Assembly (NCBI GenBank): GCA_047601185.1
Contig: JASGJS010000001.1
Coordinates: 62,001 to 126,000, forward strand
Source: JASGJS01 sp047601185
GTDB lineage: Bacteria; Pseudomonadota; Gammaproteobacteria; JAURND01
DNA length: 64,000 nt
Direction: 5' to 3'
Shown: positions 8,333 to 17,096 of the stretch, in pieces
Layout of the letters: each line of letters begins with the position of its first letter
Numbering within the stretch: position 1 is the stretch's first letter
The notes under the pieces: model-generated
What the model was told of the DNA's origin: nothing
The model's database searches: none
Seen by the model: only the letters and a program-made list of their open reading frames with translations
Position numbers and translations under genes: made by a program

Positions 8333-9495
8333 GTTATTCAGAGCTGCTGATTGAGTCAATTTTCCAAAATATTCCCAGTTTTCTGTTTTGGAAAGATAAA
8401 AATTCCGTGTATCTCGGGTGCAATCAGCGTTATGCAGAGCTACTGGGGCTTGAAAAACCGTCCGATATTATCGGGAAAACCGACTATGATCTAAACTGGT
8501 CGCCAGAATATGGAGATGACCCACAACTCTTTCAGCAGGGGGATCAAGCCACTTTAGCAGGTGAACATGTGACAAACCAAGAAGAATGGCTGGCAACTAG
8601 GAATGGTGAAAAAATTTTGGCGCTAGTGAATAAAGCGCCGCTGTATGACGTCGATAGAAAAGTCATCGGTGTCTTAGGCATAGCCACTGATATTACCGCC
8701 ACCAAACAATTGCAGCAACATCTCGCCAAAATGCAATATCAACTCAAAGGCATGATGATTATCAGTGCATCCATCTCTCATGAGCTTAGAACACCCTTAG
8801 CCGCTTTAAAAAATCTCGCGCTTGGTATTGCACAAGCACTGCCAGAGCTCGTTGAAGCATACGAAATAGCGCAGCGTAATGCTTTAACCATTCCACCATT
8901 GTCCACACAAAAAATCCAGCTAATAAAAACTGGCGCTGAGCATCTCAATAAAACTGTCGATCAATGTAATATGATCTTAACCAGCCTGTTGACAAATTTA
9001 ACCGTGCAGAACGAAGGTAGGTCGCTAAAACTTGAAACCTGTTCCGCAGTACAGTGCATTGATGAAGCTTTAGCTAAATATCCCTTTCCTCATACGTTCC
9101 CACACGCTCGAGTACACTGGAACCCCAAAACTCATCAGGACTTTAAATTTAACGGCCAATGCTTAGCCATTATCCATGTAATATTCAATCTTTTAAAAAA
9201 TGCTCTCTATTTCATCCATAAAAAAGGTTCAGGTCACCTTGAAATTTGGTTAGACACTGCCATTGATTACAATACAATTCATTTCAGAGACACGGGTACT
9301 GGCATCAAACCTGAATATTTGCCACAAATTTTTGAATGCTTTTTTACGCAAGACACCAATAAAGGATCTGGTATAGGGCTGGCTTTTTGTGAAATCACGA
9401 TGCAACAACTGGGCGGAAACATTGAGTGCTATTCAGAATATGGCAAATTCACTGAATTCATTTTGCACTTCCCCAAACTGAGAATGTTGGATTAA
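8329..9495 (+). CDS. PAS-domain sensor histidine kinase
   Basis: The frame is open further upstream, but the start at 8329 overlaps the previous stop as ATGA and gives the sensible N-terminus MSYSELLIESIFQNIPSFLF. The 388 residues hold a PAS domain (about 10-130, with FWKDKNSVYLGCNQRYAELL and GIATDIT), a HisKA dimerisation domain with the phosphorylatable H151 (ASISHELRTPLAAL), and an HATPase domain with N box (near 290), G1 (DTGTGI, near 321) and G2 (GSGIGLAF, near 347). No membrane segments are seen, so it should sense a cytoplasmic or membrane-permeable signal. The partner is almost certainly the response regulator 30 bases downstream. Confidence 0.93.
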   Translation: MSYSELLIESIFQNIPSFLFWKDKNSVYLGCNQRYAELLGLEKPSDIIGKTDYDLNWSPEYGDDPQLFQQGDQATLAGEHVTNQEEWLATRNGEKILALVNKAPLYDVDRKVIGVLGIATDITATKQLQQHLAKMQYQLKGMMIISASISHELRTPLAALKNLALGIAQALPELVEAYEIAQRNALTIPPLSTQKIQLIKTGAEHLNKTVDQCNMILTSLLTNLTVQNEGRSLKLETCSAVQCIDEALAKYPFPHTFPHARVHWNPKTHQDFKFNGQCLAIIHVIFNLLKNALYFIHKKGSGHLEIWLDTAIDYNTIHFRDTGTGIKPEYLPQIFECFFTQDTNKGSGIGLAFCEITMQQLGGNIECYSEYGKFTEFILHFPKLRMLD

Positions 9496-9525
9496 ATTTA
9501 TTTATCATTGTAAAGGAGTATACCC

Positions 9526-10509
9526 ATGCATTGCATCCCCGCCATTCTTCACCCAACAACCATCGCTTTGGTTGACGATGATCAGAATTTATTAGATGCC
9601 CTCTCGCTAATGCTGTCCGATCAATATAAACTCAAAACTTTCCCATTTGCGAAAGCAGCTAAAAAAGCACTCCTCAAACACAAAAAATCGGCTGTAACAC
9701 CTAAAAAATATTATACCGAAGGCGAAGGTAGCTTTGAGAATTACAGCATCAGCATTCAATTTAAAGCATTTTTAGAAGTGCTGCTCAATAGCAAACGTTT
9801 TACAAATGTCTGTATACTGATCGTCGATTTTGATATGCCAGACTTGAACGGCTTAGAATTAGCCAAAATACTTAAAGCCAAAATGCCTATCAAAGTTATT
9901 ATGCTCACTGGGGTAGCTGATCTTGATACCGCCATTAACGCATTTAATCAAAAAGAAATTGATCGATTCGTTTTAAAGAGCGACCCCAACCACCCTCAAA
10001 TTTTACAAGAATACATTCAACAACTCCAACAGGAATATTTCTCTGAACACTATCAAGCCGTAGCAGATGCTTTAAACAAAGACGGCAAGCATCCCTTATG
10101 CGATACTGCTTTTATCGCGGCATTTCAAAGCATTTGCAACAAACATCAGATCGTTGAATACTATCTACTCAATGAATCAGGCAGTTTTTTGATGCTAGAT
10201 GCCCAAGGGCAGCAAACCTATTTGATCGTCAACACCGCCACAGATTTAGAAACCTATTCAGAATTGGCCGAAGATGATGAGCAAGCTTCACGAGAACTTA
10301 AAAATAAACTCCAAAATCACAGTCACGTGGTTTTTGTCCCTAACATGACGGATTTTACACCTTACGTCAATGCTTGGCAGTTATTCGAAGCAACTCAGAT
10401 CAAGAACAAGCCTATTTTTTATGCTGTCATACCTCACAATGCGATAAAGATAAATTTAGATTTTAGTAAGATTATGACTTTTTATGATTTTTTAATGGGC
10501 CCTATGTAG
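9526..10509 (+). CDS. Response regulator with an inserted receiver domain and an unknown output domain
   Basis: The receiver domain has the acidic cluster D17-D19 (ALVDDDQN), phosphoacceptor D101 (VDFDMPDLNG), T128 (MLTG) and K151 (FVLKSDP). D101 lies about 45 residues later than usual, because a basic-then-polar insertion (about 48-92) separates beta-2 from beta-3. The C-terminal half (about 165-327) shows no helix-turn-helix, GGDEF, EAL or HD signature and I do not recognise it. A good ribosome site (AAAGGAG) precedes the ATG. It sits 30 bases after the kinase gene, so the three genes form a cassette. Output is unlikely to be direct DNA binding; this is inference. Confidence 0.88.
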   Translation: MHCIPAILHPTTIALVDDDQNLLDALSLMLSDQYKLKTFPFAKAAKKALLKHKKSAVTPKKYYTEGEGSFENYSISIQFKAFLEVLLNSKRFTNVCILIVDFDMPDLNGLELAKILKAKMPIKVIMLTGVADLDTAINAFNQKEIDRFVLKSDPNHPQILQEYIQQLQQEYFSEHYQAVADALNKDGKHPLCDTAFIAAFQSICNKHQIVEYYLLNESGSFLMLDAQGQQTYLIVNTATDLETYSELAEDDEQASRELKNKLQNHSHVVFVPNMTDFTPYVNAWQLFEATQIKNKPIFYAVIPHNAIKINLDFSKIMTFYDFLMGPM

Positions 10510-10716
10510 CCCCTAAAGTTTATTTTAACTCACTATAAATAAATCCAAAGTTTTTTCTTTTTTAATAGAAACCAATTTTAAGCTCCAAATGATATAATTG
10601 TATTGACAGGATTACTTTTATATGGTGGCATGATAATTTACTCAACTTAATTAGTCAATACCATTAGACAAAACCAGCAAAGCTATTGTAAAATAAGTCA
10701 TTTTGGAGAGAAACCT

Positions 10717-10977
10717 ATGTCTATCGACCACAAAGAAAACCCAACAAGTTTAGAATTCATCATAAATATCAAACCTCATGATGATGGTCAGCTTTCACGT
10801 TTCGACGGCTTAACTTTTTTTGAAAAAGAAATCCAACAAGAAAGAAAAAAAATTAGTTCCAAATCTAGGGCTTTTTTAATTACGGGTGGGACACAAGAAT
10901 CTCGCCAAAAAAAATCTGACCAGTTGATCACACGAGAGAAGTCTTTATGTTTTATTCAATTAAAAAAAGAACGATGA
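10717..10977 (+). CDS. Small hypothetical protein, probable 5' part of a frameshifted gene
   Basis: An 86-residue, very polar frame (MSIDHKENPTSLEFIINIKP at the start) preceded by GGAGAG. I recognise no family. It ends at a TGA at 10975 just after a run of seven A (10962-10968). Removing one A from that run joins it to the next frame, so that the protein would read through QLKKNDEVCVFFSDTDK to the stop at 11206, about 160 residues in all. It follows the response regulator by 207 bases and may belong to the same accessory block. Confidence 0.5.
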   Translation: MSIDHKENPTSLEFIINIKPHDDGQLSRFDGLTFFEKEIQQERKKISSKSRAFLITGGTQESRQKKSDQLITREKSLCFIQLKKER

Positions 10978-10984
10978 AGTATGT

Positions 10985-11206
10985 GTGTTTTTTTCTGATA
11001 CAGATAAAGATTTGAAAGACATGAGCTTTGAAAAAGCCAAAAAATTAGCCGGCAGCACTAACCTAGATTCAAATTTTATATTACCTTCAGCAGGTCCTGC
11101 ACCAAGGTTTGGCATCATTAGTTTGCCGGTACCTCAACAACAATTAGAAAAAAATAGTCCATTGTCATATAAGGATAAAATCAATAGTATAGGACGAGGA
11201 TGGTAA
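10985..11206 (+). CDS. Small hypothetical frame, probable 3' part of the same frameshifted gene
   Basis: A 73-codon frame with only a GTG to start from and no ribosome site in a useful position. The composition (polar, PAPRFGIISLPVPQQQLEKN near the end) continues the style of the preceding frame. The two lie in adjacent reading frames and are joined by a one-base change in the A7 tract at 10962-10968. Either the gene is broken or the tract allows slippage. No family is recognised. Confidence 0.4.
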   Translation: MFFSDTDKDLKDMSFEKAKKLAGSTNLDSNFILPSAGPAPRFGIISLPVPQQQLEKNSPLSYKDKINSIGRGW

Positions 11207-11232
11207 AGCCTGTGTTAAGAACAAGCCACGCA

Positions 11233-12417
11233 TTATAATGTAATGGAATGAATTTTTCCGCCCAACTTTGCACAGTTTGTTAATAAGCTAGGAAACAGCC
11301 GCAACAAAGGTAACATAGGTTTTATAACGCGCGGGCGTATTAATAGCTGAGCAAACATGCTGGACATATAAATGCGCAAACTAAAATGATTTTTCCATCG
11401 TTGCGTGTATTCTTTTCCCGCTATTTTACTGCCCTCACCGAATAAAATTTCATTGCGTCGCTTTATTAAAACATCTGCTAGTAACCCAGCAGCTTGCATC
11501 GCCATGCTAATTCCTTCAGCAAGAATGGGATGTGCTTCGCCAGCTAAATTACCCACATAAAAAATACCCTCTGCATAACAATGACGGATCCCTGGACGAA
11601 TAGGACCCGCTGCTAACCAATTCCCTTGCTGTACGGCATTTTCTAAAACAATCCTGCTTCCAAGACAAGTGTTCATAATATGTTGCTGAACAGCCTCTGC
11701 GGCTGTAAGGCCTGTATATTGTTGACGTACCCCGTGCAACATGTCTCGCCGGATACAGCATGAGAGTGAAATAGATCCATTTCCACAATGCACAAAACCC
11801 CCATATCCACCCGGAAAACCGATACAAGGCATGAGTTCTAAAGGTAAATGACTCTGCGCAAAATGCGCTTTAAAAGCCAACAAATCAGAAGGCCTATGAA
11901 GTGGATGTTGTGTAGATACTACCGAACGTTCCCAAGAACCCGAGGCTAAGATAACCACGCGGGCAGTGAGCTCCAAGATTTGATTATCAGACTCTATCGT
12001 GCAAACAAATAAACTATTGTTCCTTTGCAACTGTTTAGCAGTGAAGGGTTGCCATATTTTCACTCCTATTTTAGCGGCTTGATTTAACAGTGCAGTATCA
12101 AGACAATCCCGCTTAAGCGCATGCCCCCAAGGGATTATTGAGTCAGTGGCGGGAGGCATCGCTGTAGGGATTAGATTGTTTCCTACATAAAGCCCAATAC
12201 GTCGAATTTCAGGTCCCGCATGTTCAAGATAAAAATCGAGAAGGCCGAGTTTTTGGAGTAAAGGAAGACTTGTGGCAGAAATAAATTCCCCACAGACTTT
12301 ACGGCGCGGAAATGCTTTTTTTTCCACGACACCCACTGACCAACCCGCTTGCGCCAATAGAAAAGCCGTGGTTGCCCCTGCAGGTCCTCCGCCTATGATC
12401 AATGCATCTAATCGCAT
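11233..12417 (-). CDS. FAD-dependent oxidoreductase, geranylgeranyl-reductase-like
   Basis: A 394-residue flavoprotein with the dinucleotide-binding start LIIGGGPAGATTAFLLAQAG, an acidic residue ending beta-2 (VVEKKAFPRRKVCGEFIS; the K-V-C-G-E motif is typical of the geranylgeranyl reductase / tryptophan-halogenase-like group), and the late FAD motif FYVGNLAGEAHPILAEGISMAMQAAG. Members hydrogenate isoprenoid chains or hydroxylate aromatic compounds; the substrate here is unknown. The next genes are unrelated, so context does not help. No signal peptide. Confidence 0.85.
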   Translation of the reverse strand: MRLDALIIGGGPAGATTAFLLAQAGWSVGVVEKKAFPRRKVCGEFISATSLPLLQKLGLLDFYLEHAGPEIRRIGLYVGNNLIPTAMPPATDSIIPWGHALKRDCLDTALLNQAAKIGVKIWQPFTAKQLQRNNSLFVCTIESDNQILELTARVVILASGSWERSVVSTQHPLHRPSDLLAFKAHFAQSHLPLELMPCIGFPGGYGGFVHCGNGSISLSCCIRRDMLHGVRQQYTGLTAAEAVQQHIMNTCLGSRIVLENAVQQGNWLAAGPIRPGIRHCYAEGIFYVGNLAGEAHPILAEGISMAMQAAGLLADVLIKRRNEILFGEGSKIAGKEYTQRWKNHFSLRIYMSSMFAQLLIRPRVIKPMLPLLRLFPSLLTNCAKLGGKIHSITL

Positions 12418-12538
12418 TTATTATCTCCTTATTGAGCGCTTGCTATATCTCTTTGTCTTCCCTTCCCTAAATGCTTTAAGTGTAACCCATATCCGCTATA
12501 AAGGGCTACAAACTCTACACAAAGCTCATCTACTGCTC

Positions 12539-12838
12539 CTAGCTGAGAGTTAAAAAAGCTTTAAAGACCCAATCAGCTACTTCAGTTGGGGAAAAAGTTT
12601 GATGTTTTTTTAATTTTTCGATAACCTCCGAGAAATAAAATAAAGAGCCTTCTGGAAGCAGTAAGTTTATCATGGCAATATTACCCAACTCTTTGGATCT
12701 GTTAGCCAATTCCATGTGATCTGCAGTACTGAGTGTAATATTTTGTAATAAGAACGCTAAAGAACGCTCAGAATGTGGCGATTCACAAAGAATAATGGGA
12801 TTACAGAAGGGTTCCATCGCAAGATGAAGTTGATTCAA
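12539..12838 (-). CDS. Small hypothetical frame, possibly a gene remnant
   Basis: A 99-residue frame with only a TTG start (or an ATG at 12817). The residues look protein-like (helical, LANRSKELGNIAMINLLLPE, then TFSPTEVADWVFKAFLTLS), but the frame stays open for 19 codons upstream of the TTG with no start codon, which is what a 5'-truncated remnant would show. No family is recognised. Confidence 0.35.
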   Translation of the reverse strand: MNQLHLAMEPFCNPIILCESPHSERSLAFLLQNITLSTADHMELANRSKELGNIAMINLLLPEGSLFYFSEVIEKLKKHQTFSPTEVADWVFKAFLTLS

Positions 12839-12946
12839 CGTCGAGCGTATGGGTTTAAAAATTTTGAAAACTATCGATTACGAGTTAGAGTATTGTGTGG
12901 TTGATTGAGTGCCCCCTAAAGTGGGAAAGACCCGTATAAACTAAAT

Positions 12947-13022
12947 TGGCTCCCCGAACTGGACTCGAACCAGTGACCCAATGATTAACAGTCATTTGCT
13001 CTACCGACTGAGCTATCGGGGA
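12947..13022 (-). tRNA. tRNA-Asn (anticodon GTT)
   Basis: Read leftward from 13022 the sequence begins TCCCCGATAGCTCAGTCGG and folds into a standard cloverleaf of 76 bases. The anticodon loop is CTGTTAA, giving GTT; the T arm is GGTTCGAGTCC; the 3' CCA is encoded. The 7-base acceptor stem pairs TCCCCGA with TTCGGGG (one G-T pair). Confidence 0.96.
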
Positions 13023-13122
13023 ATGAGAAATTATTGAAGCGCCATGTTACTGAGAACTTATTGCTCCGTCAAGGGATTTTTCAGTTGCTTAAGGGGGCCT
13101 GTCATGAATATACTTAAGCGTA

Positions 13123-13623
13123 ATGGGTTCGGATGGTATCAGCAGGATCAACACCAACATGACAAAAAAGCTTGTTGAAAGCACTAAGCAGGAAGTCATT
13201 CAGGTAGGCTGGCGGGAGTGGTTGGGTTTGCCTCAATTGGGGATTAACCGCATAAAAGCTAAAATTGACAGTGGCGCCAAGACTTCAGCTTTGCATGCTT
13301 TTGAAATTAATCCCTTTAAGAAGGAAGGGAAACATTATATTCAATTTAAACTGCACCCTAAGCAGCGGCGCACGGATATTGTCGTGAGCTGTGTTGCTGC
13401 AGTGGCGGATGTTCGGTGGATCACCGATTCCGGCGGCCATAGGGAGCGGCGCTATGTCATTAAAACATTATTGGCGCTGGCTGGAGAAGTGTGGCCGATA
13501 GAACTCACCCTGACCAATCGAGATAATATGAATTTCAGGATGTTACTCGGACGCACGGCCATGAAACACAGAATCCTCATAAATCCTGGCCTTTCTTTCA
13601 ATACCAGCAAGAAAAAAAAATAA
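13123..13623 (+). CDS. RimB-like retropepsin-type protease (ATP-dependent zinc protease family)
   Basis: A 166-residue protein of the family once called putative ATP-dependent zinc protease, with GWREWLGLPQLGINRIKAKI followed by the retropepsin-like catalytic signature DSGAKTSALHA. In Pseudomonas, RimB of this family trims the polyglutamate tail that RimK adds to ribosomal protein S6. Here it is 20 bases upstream of rimK, which supports the same role. The start could be the ATG at 13123 or the one at 13159 (MTKKLVES); neither has a strong ribosome site. The lysine-rich tail KKKK is unusual. Confidence 0.85.
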   Translation: MGSDGISRINTNMTKKLVESTKQEVIQVGWREWLGLPQLGINRIKAKIDSGAKTSALHAFEINPFKKEGKHYIQFKLHPKQRRTDIVVSCVAAVADVRWITDSGGHRERRYVIKTLLALAGEVWPIELTLTNRDNMNFRMLLGRTAMKHRILINPGLSFNTSKKKK

Positions 13624-13642
13624 TGTAACCCTTGGAAATTTT

Positions 13643-14554
13643 ATGAAAATAGGTATATTAAGCCGCGGCCCTAAGCTGTATTCTACCCAACGGTTAGTCG
13701 AAGCTGGTGCACAACGCGGACATGACATGACCCTGGTTAATCCGCTCCGCTGTTACATGAATATTGCCTCTCAGCATCCTTCCATTCATTACCGTGGCGC
13801 AGAGTTACCCCATTTTGATGCGGTGATCCCCCGAATCGGCGCTTCTATTACTTTCTACGGCGCTGCCGTGATCCGTCAATTCGAGACGATGGGCATTTAT
13901 TGCGTCAATCGTTCGGTTGCCATCACCCGTGCACGCGATAAACTCCGTTGTTTACAGGTTTTATCGAATAAAGGTGTAGGCTTGCCCATTACAGGCTTTT
14001 CCCATTCCCCTGGCGATATCAAAGACTTAATCAAAATGGTCGGCGGCCCTCCCCTCGTCATTAAGCTTTTGGAAGGAACTCAAGGCATTGGCGTGGTTTT
14101 AGCGGAAACGTCTAAGGCGGCGGAAAGTGTGATTGAGGCCTTTTTAGGCCTCAAAGTGAATATTATGGTGCAGGAATATGTGAAAGAATCTCGCGGCGCG
14201 GACCTACGCTGTTTTGTGGTGGGCGGCAAAGTCATCGCTGCGATGGAACGCAAAGCTAAGCCCGGCGAATTTCGCTCTAATATTCATCGCGGTGGGACTG
14301 GCTGTAAAGCTGAGCTCTCTCCAGAAGAATTGCGCACCGCTGTCCTAGCGGCTGATTTGATGGGTTTAAATGTTGCAGGAGTTGATATGCTGCGTTCTGA
14401 GCGCGGCCCTTTGATTATTGAAGTGAATTCTTCTCCGGGATTAGAAGGGATTGAAAAAACCACCGGGGTAGATGTGGCGGGTGCTATTATTCAGTTTATT
14501 GAGAAACATGCGAAGTCGCCCTTAAGGGGGAAGTTGGGATCAGCGAATGCTTAG
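13643..14554 (+). CDS. rimK: Ribosomal protein S6--L-glutamate ligase
   Basis: A 303-residue ATP-grasp enzyme very like E. coli RimK (300 residues): start MKIGILSRGPKLYSTQRLVEA, the ATP-binding loop LEGTQGIGVVLAE, the QEYVKES and RCFVVGGKVIAAMERKA strands, and the metal-binding end LLIIEVNSSPGLEGIE (here PLIIEVNSSPG). It adds glutamates to the C-terminus of S6. It is co-transcribed with the protease gene before it, giving a writer/eraser pair. A palindromic repeat begins at its stop codon and may end the transcript. Confidence 0.95.
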   Translation: MKIGILSRGPKLYSTQRLVEAGAQRGHDMTLVNPLRCYMNIASQHPSIHYRGAELPHFDAVIPRIGASITFYGAAVIRQFETMGIYCVNRSVAITRARDKLRCLQVLSNKGVGLPITGFSHSPGDIKDLIKMVGGPPLVIKLLEGTQGIGVVLAETSKAAESVIEAFLGLKVNIMVQEYVKESRGADLRCFVVGGKVIAAMERKAKPGEFRSNIHRGGTGCKAELSPEELRTAVLAADLMGLNVAGVDMLRSERGPLIIEVNSSPGLEGIEKTTGVDVAGAIIQFIEKHAKSPLRGKLGSANA

Positions 14555-14590
14555 CGGGCTAGCAGCCTGCGCTCCCAGGAGATAGATAGA
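14553..14590. repeat. REP element, core AGCGGGCTAGCAGCCTGC
   Basis: A copy of the dispersed palindrome AGCGGGCTAGCAGCCCGC followed by GCTCCCA and a degenerate tail. It starts right at the rimK stop codon and lies between the converging rimK and mechanosensitive-channel genes. Related copies are at 33828, 33928, 34066, 47214, 47295, 47418 and 54560. Confidence 0.8.
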
Positions 14591-14619
14591 GCCTCATCAT
14601 TGCAAAGTGCGAAACAAAA

Positions 14620-16944
14620 TTAAATCGTCTTAGCTGGCCAATTTTTAATGGTAATCTCACGCTGCGGATAGGCTATCTCAATCCCATTGGCTTTAAAAAC
14701 TGTATCAATCCTAAAATTCAAATCACTTTTCACCCGTCCTTTAATATTGACGTCGGTCACTAAACACCAGAGCTCGAATTCTAAGCTATTTTCCCCAAAA
14801 CGGGTGAAATACACTTCGGGTTCTTGCTCAGGCGTTTGATTGATCACTTGCGGGTGAGATTTAGCCACTTCCATCAACAGTTGTTTCACTTTTTCGGTAT
14901 CACTGCCATATGCTACGCCTAAGGTAAGGGTAATTTTATAATTGGGATCATACAGCATATAATTGGTGACTTGCTTCGTAATTAAATCAGAATTTGGGAC
15001 AATCACATCTGCGCGCTGTAAGGTCATCAGATGGGTCGAACGGATGCTAATTCGGCGCACGTAGCCTTCCGTGTCCCCTACCACAATGCGGTCACCCGGC
15101 TTGACAGGACGTTCCACCAATAAAATCAATCCTGAAAAGAAATTACTGACAATATTCTGTAAACCAAACCCAATCCCGACCGTCAATGCCCCCGCGATAA
15201 ATGCCAATCCAGTAAAATTGATGCCTGCGATCAATAGGGCAATCACCACGGCGATACTAAACCCGGCGTATCCTGCAATCGCGGCTAAGGCTTCCCGATT
15301 GCCCTGCGTTAAATGCGGGTTAGTATGCTTAATAATATGAGTTCGCACCATGCGCGTCGCTAAGCATAAGACGATAAATAATATAATTCCGGTTAAGACG
15401 CGAGAGGGTACTACGAAAATGCCTGCTAAGCGAAACCCATGGAACAATGCATTTAAAAACAGTTGAAAACCCGTCTGCGCGACACCCCACACTCTCAGCA
15501 AAATGAGAATAAAACCGCTGACGATGATCAAATAAAGCGCGATGCGGAACCACAACAATTCCGGTAACCGCTCGTAATATTTTAACCCTAACCAATGTTT
15601 GACCCGCTGCATCCAGCCGTAATCAGCATCACGCGTATCTAATAACGTAAAATCGATGAGTTTGATGATGACATAGCCAGTAAAAGCCGCCAATACCGTG
15701 ACTGATATTCCCCGCAATAAATAGCGGGCAATCAAATGGTAGCCATACCATTGCGCGAATAAAATACCAATCAATAACACGCTCAAGATAAAACCCACGA
15801 CAAATCTGAGAAATTGTAAATGGTATAACAGCTTCGGCAGCTTTTGCACCAACCAGATCACCGCGATTAAATTGATCGCCATAATGGTAATAAACAGCGT
15901 GTTCATAAACCCGACAATGGGGCCTGGTATCGGCTGATCACGGAACAAAATAGCAATCAGGCTCATGATCACACACAAAGAACCTAATAATTTTAGGCGG
16001 TGTACCAGACTTTTGGCTAACAGTGGCGGTAACTTAAAGAAGCCGATCGCCGGCTTAGGAGGATAAAAAAAGAAGCGGATAATGCTGAGATACAACACAA
16101 ATCCCAACAAAATATAAACCACTAAATCAATATTATAAACTGTGAGTAAAGGGGTCACCAGTGTCAAGCTGGCCGCTAATACCACCATTGGTAGCAGATA
16201 GATAATGTAACGTTTCAACACACCATACAGCGCTTGACGCATTTGCGGATAAAAGCGCTGCTCGGGCTCTGAGCCAATACGCTGATGCAGCAGGGTTTTT
16301 AATTTTATCGCAACACCAATGCTGCCTATGACCAGCAGGCACAAGACAGCAATTAAATTCCAATTCAATGCACTCCAAGCACTGAGCGCTTCGAATTGTT
16401 GCAGGTCGTAACCCTGATACAAATCGCCCAAACTTAACGGCAGAACCTTGATGTCTTCTAAAATATTGGGCTCTGCATATAATAATTGCGTCTTAACTGA
16501 ATTTTTTAATTGGGTGGCTAAGCGCACTTGCAGGTCTTGAGATTTGAGTAAATACAATCGACACAACGACAGCTGATTGGAAAGCTGCTCTTTTTTACTC
16601 TCTAAAAACTTTTGTTCTGCGGTAATCGCCCCACCAACCTTCTTCTGAATCGTGGGCACCTGGGCCATTAATTTATTCAACTCGTCTAACTGCACCGTAT
16701 TTTGATCTACACACTTTTTAGCGATCAACTCATAGCGCGTTAAGGTGGACAAGGCTTGTTGCAACCGATGAATGGAGGCGGTTTGCACACTCAGAGGGGA
16801 ATTAAACTCGATAAGGACTTTATTCGCACCGACGCTGTCGAAAAGACTCGCATTGGGGGTAAGCCCGCCTAACGAGGCCTGCCCATAACTGTTCCAATAG
16901 ACAAAGAACCCTACGACCAGGATGAACCAATGACGCACGCGCAT
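14620..16944 (-). CDS. Large MscS-family mechanosensitive channel with periplasmic N-terminal domain
   Basis: From the ATG at 16944 the 774-residue protein begins with a signal peptide (MRVRHWFILVVGFFVYWNSYGQAS); an ATG at 17031 would bury it, so I prefer 16944. A coiled periplasmic region follows (about 25-170), then about ten membrane helices, and the MscS pore and beta domain near the end: GALTVGIGFGLQNIVSNFFSG, ILLVERPVKPGDRIVVGDTEGYVRRISIRST. This is the layout of MscK/YbiO-type channels that open during hypo-osmotic shock. The beta domain and C-terminal alpha-beta domain are complete. Confidence 0.9.
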   Translation of the reverse strand: MRVRHWFILVVGFFVYWNSYGQASLGGLTPNASLFDSVGANKVLIEFNSPLSVQTASIHRLQQALSTLTRYELIAKKCVDQNTVQLDELNKLMAQVPTIQKKVGGAITAEQKFLESKKEQLSNQLSLCRLYLLKSQDLQVRLATQLKNSVKTQLLYAEPNILEDIKVLPLSLGDLYQGYDLQQFEALSAWSALNWNLIAVLCLLVIGSIGVAIKLKTLLHQRIGSEPEQRFYPQMRQALYGVLKRYIIYLLPMVVLAASLTLVTPLLTVYNIDLVVYILLGFVLYLSIIRFFFYPPKPAIGFFKLPPLLAKSLVHRLKLLGSLCVIMSLIAILFRDQPIPGPIVGFMNTLFITIMAINLIAVIWLVQKLPKLLYHLQFLRFVVGFILSVLLIGILFAQWYGYHLIARYLLRGISVTVLAAFTGYVIIKLIDFTLLDTRDADYGWMQRVKHWLGLKYYERLPELLWFRIALYLIIVSGFILILLRVWGVAQTGFQLFLNALFHGFRLAGIFVVPSRVLTGIILFIVLCLATRMVRTHIIKHTNPHLTQGNREALAAIAGYAGFSIAVVIALLIAGINFTGLAFIAGALTVGIGFGLQNIVSNFFSGLILLVERPVKPGDRIVVGDTEGYVRRISIRSTHLMTLQRADVIVPNSDLITKQVTNYMLYDPNYKITLTLGVAYGSDTEKVKQLLMEVAKSHPQVINQTPEQEPEVYFTRFGENSLEFELWCLVTDVNIKGRVKSDLNFRIDTVFKANGIEIAYPQREITIKNWPAKTI

Positions 16945-17096
16945 AATCTTCCTCTTAAGACTATCTTCAGAAAAGGATGGTACAGTACAGAATAAAGCAT
17001 TCCCATGGGTAAGTCGACCTAAAGAGCCCATAATTGCTTAAATTCTGACGATTAAGCTATAATTCAGGCAATGATTAACCAAAAGTAGGTAAAAAG

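Noticed and set aside
12947..13022. tRNA-Asn as an integration site for a genomic island
   Set aside because: I found no integrase and no direct repeat of the tRNA 3' end in the window.
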